A stretch of 7,532 nucleotides of DNA from NCBI GenBank assembly GCA_027083485.1, contig JALWOO010000161.1, forward strand, positions 1 through 7,532, in the 5' to 3' direction. The first letter of the stretch is position 1. Each line of letters begins with the position of its first letter. The notes beneath the pieces were generated by a model. That model was not told the DNA's origin. It ran no database searches and saw only the letters and a list, made by a program, of their open reading frames with translations. The stretch is from Amylibacter sp. (GTDB lineage: Bacteria > Pseudomonadota > Alphaproteobacteria > Rhodobacterales > Rhodobacteraceae). Made by a program: the position numbers and the translations under genes. Positions 6,017 to 7,532 of the stretch are shown here, piece after piece.

Positions 6017-6176
6017 GCAGGTACATAACATGAACAAACGGTTAACGCAGCAATATTCTTTACCTGTGGTTAACTTTCCCTAACCATGAATGAAGAGCGC
6101 ACCCTTGGCGTTTGTCCCGGCTTTCGCTAAGAGGGGGCAACGAATTCCAACCTGCCAATCAAAAGCGATCATATCC
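6017..6176. promoter_or_regulatory. Divergent promoter region between the nuclease gene and gltX, with CtrA-like half-sites
   Basis: These 160 nt separate divergent genes and must serve both. Three sequences differ by one base from the alphaproteobacterial CtrA half-site TTAACCAT: TTAACCGT (minus, 6038-6045), TTAACCAC (minus, 6066-6073) and CTAACCAT (plus, 6080-6087). The last two form an inverted repeat TGGTTA-N8-TAACCA at 6067-6086. A possible gltX promoter lies downstream: TTGGCG at 6105-6110, a 17-nt spacer, and TAAGAG at 6128-6133, giving a leader of about 37 nt. The promoter hexamers match poorly. The repeats are plain in the sequence; CtrA binding is a guess. Confidence 0.35.
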
Positions 6177-7496
6177 ATGACCACCACCCGTTTTGCGCCG
6201 TCACCTACCGGCTACATCCATATCGGCAACCTGCGCACGGCGCTGTTCAATTATCTGATCGCGCGCAAGGCCGGCGGCCAGTTCATTTTGCGGCTTGATG
6301 ACACGGATCCGGAACGCTCCAAACAGGAATATGCCGATGCGATTATGGAGGATCTGGAATGGCTGGGTCTGACATGGGATCGGGTGGAAAAACAATCCGA
6401 CCGTCTGGATCGCTATCAGGCCGCCGCCGATGAATTGCGCGCCTCGGGGCGGCTGTATGAATGCTTTGAAACGCCGGTCGAACTGGACCTGAAACGCAAA
6501 AAGCAACTGAACATGGGCAAGCCGCCCGTGTATGACCGCTCCGGCCTGCACCTGAGCGATGCCGAACGCGAAGCCCTGCGCCAGGAACGCGGGGCAGGGC
6601 ACTGGCGCTTCAAGCTGGACCATGAACGCATCGAATGGACCGACGGTATTCTGGGCGATCTGTCAATTGACGCGGCCAGCGTTTCCGATCCGGTCCTGAT
6701 CCGCGGCGACGGCCAGTTCCTCTATACACCTGCCTCGGTTTGCGATGACATTGACTTTGGCATTACCAATGTGGTGCGTGGTTCGGATCACGTGACCAAT
6801 ACCGCAACGCAAATCCAGATCATCAAGGCGCTGGGCGGCAACGTGCCGGAATTTGCCCACCATTCGCTGCTGACCGGCCCGCAAGGGGAGGCGTTGTCCA
6901 AACGGCTCGGCACGTTGTCCCTGCGCGATCTGCGGGCGCAAGGGCTGGAACCCATGGCGATCCTGTCCCACATGGCGCGTCTGGGGTCCTCTGATCCAAT
7001 CGAACTGCGCACTACCATGGACGAGCTGATCGACGGCTTTGACCTGTCGAAATTCGGCTCCGCCCCGACAAAATTCGATCTGGAAGATTTGCGCCCCCTG
7101 ACCGCCAAATATATCGGCACGCTGCCCTATGAGGCCGTGGCGGATCTGTTGGCCGAAACCGGTGTGCCGGCAGACATCGCGCCCGCGTTCTGGGAAGCGG
7201 TGCGCGGCAATCTGGAAACCCGCGCCGATGTGGCCGACTGGTGGGCCTTGTGCCGCGACGGAGCCGATCCGATGATCGCGCCGGAAGACGTCGGGTTTGT
7301 TGCCACAGCCAAAGAATTGCTACCGGCCCAACCCTGGACCACCGACAGCTGGAAAGAATGGACCACTGCCGTTAAACAGGCAACCGGCCGCAAAGGTCGC
7401 GGGCTGTTCATGCCGCTACGCAAAGCCCTGAGCGGGCGCGATTATGGGCCGGATATGTCCCACCTGATGCCCCTGCTGCAAAACCACCGGCTTTAA
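6177..7496 (+). CDS. gltX: Glutamyl-tRNA synthetase
   Basis: This class I aminoacyl-tRNA synthetase charges tRNA with glutamate in the cytoplasm using ATP. The protein has 439 residues. The start is set by the universal N-terminal motif RFAPSPTG, which follows MTTT directly; the more upstream ATG at 6090 would add 29 unrelated residues. The Rossmann fold carries the HIGH-type signature HIGN at residues 15-18, and the KMSKS-type loop is ALSKR at 239-243 (K242). RGSDHVTNTATQ is the usual tRNA-acceptor and active-site segment. The C-terminal region (about 300-439) is the helical anticodon-binding domain ending in GRKGRGLFMPLRKALSGRDYGPDM. At about 440 residues it is slightly shorter than the 465-470 of classical bacterial enzymes. 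This fits one of the two GltX paralogues common in alphaproteobacteria, where tRNA(Gln) is charged with glutamate and then amidated. Which tRNA it prefers cannot be told here. No Shine-Dalgarno sequence is visible before the ATG. Confidence 0.95.
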   Translation: MTTTRFAPSPTGYIHIGNLRTALFNYLIARKAGGQFILRLDDTDPERSKQEYADAIMEDLEWLGLTWDRVEKQSDRLDRYQAAADELRASGRLYECFETPVELDLKRKKQLNMGKPPVYDRSGLHLSDAEREALRQERGAGHWRFKLDHERIEWTDGILGDLSIDAASVSDPVLIRGDGQFLYTPASVCDDIDFGITNVVRGSDHVTNTATQIQIIKALGGNVPEFAHHSLLTGPQGEALSKRLGTLSLRDLRAQGLEPMAILSHMARLGSSDPIELRTTMDELIDGFDLSKFGSAPTKFDLEDLRPLTAKYIGTLPYEAVADLLAETGVPADIAPAFWEAVRGNLETRADVADWWALCRDGADPMIAPEDVGFVATAKELLPAQPWTTDSWKEWTTAVKQATGRKGRGLFMPLRKALSGRDYGPDMSHLMPLLQNHRL

Positions 7497-7532
7497 CGTC
7501 GTTACCCTATTTCGAATTCGTTCAAATATCCC
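7497..7532. repeat. Start of a second copy of the intergenic motif CAAATATCCC, cut by the window edge
   Basis: The 36 nt after the gltX stop contain no gene. The final 10 bases (7523-7532) are CAAATATCCC, identical to 4012-4021 in the convergent gap, where the motif leads into G/C-rich hairpins. The window ends before any hairpin can be seen. The 8-nt palindrome CGAATTCG lies just upstream at 7513-7520. A shared 10-mer alone could be chance, but both copies sit just past a gene end, which supports a recurrent 3'-flanking element. Confidence 0.4.

Noticed and set aside
6017..6037. Nuclease starts at TTG 6037 or ATG 6031 on the minus strand
   Set aside because: They add a Cys-containing stretch before an otherwise standard signal peptide beginning MTK, and they have no better ribosome binding site. 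They cannot be fully excluded.
6090..6176. N-terminal extension of gltX from the ATG at 6090
   Set aside because: The 29 extra residues have no counterpart in glutamyl-tRNA synthetases, which begin just before RFAPSPTG, and they would overlap the presumed promoter and palindromic elements.

Overview
The window is GC-rich chromosomal DNA that looks like a member of the Rhodobacterales (Roseobacter/Rhodobacter-type alphaproteobacterium). The basis is the MarR plus OmpR regulator pair resembling PetP/PetR of Rhodobacter capsulatus, the style of the glutamyl-tRNA synthetase, strongly GC-biased third codon positions, and a short intergenic motif (CAAATATCCC followed by G/C-rich hairpins) that I associate with gene ends in this group. 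No mobile element, CRISPR array, tRNA or rRNA is visible. This is mostly ordinary core genome.

Layout. (1) Positions 1-1070, + strand: the 3' part of a MarR-family regulator (petP-like), then an OmpR-family response regulator (petR-like) 3 nt downstream. No histidine kinase and no cytochrome bc1 genes follow. (2) Positions 1071-1211: a 141-nt intergenic region with two inverted repeats, the presumed control region of the next operon. (3) Positions 1212-3991, + strand: a tight two-gene outer-membrane module, a YjbH/GfcD-family beta-barrel protein followed 2 nt later by a YjbF/GfcB-family lipoprotein. In enterobacteria these families belong to the yjbEFGH and gfcABCDE exopolysaccharide operons; here the pair stands without other polysaccharide genes. 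(4) Positions 3992-4066: a convergent intergenic region with G/C-rich hairpins, probably a bidirectional terminator. (5) Positions 4067-5305, - strand: peptidase T (pepT). (6) Positions 5372-6016, - strand: a secreted staphylococcal-nuclease-like protein with an extra C-terminal module. (7) Positions 6017-6176: a divergent promoter region with three near-matches to the CtrA half-site. (8) Positions 6177-7496, + strand: glutamyl-tRNA synthetase (gltX), followed at the window edge by the start of another copy of the intergenic motif seen at 4012.

How the genes relate. petP/petR are probably co-transcribed and co-regulatory. The YjbH/YjbF pair is probably co-translated and works in the outer membrane in capsule or exopolysaccharide export or surface maturation. 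Its place directly downstream of an OmpR-type regulator related to envelope regulators (PetR/CenR type) suggests, without proving, a regulatory link. pepT, the nuclease and gltX are housekeeping or catabolic genes with no obvious shared pathway. I found no clearly new system. The most worthwhile leads are the stand-alone YjbH-YjbF module with its palindromic upstream region, and the possible CtrA-type control region between the nuclease and gltX.
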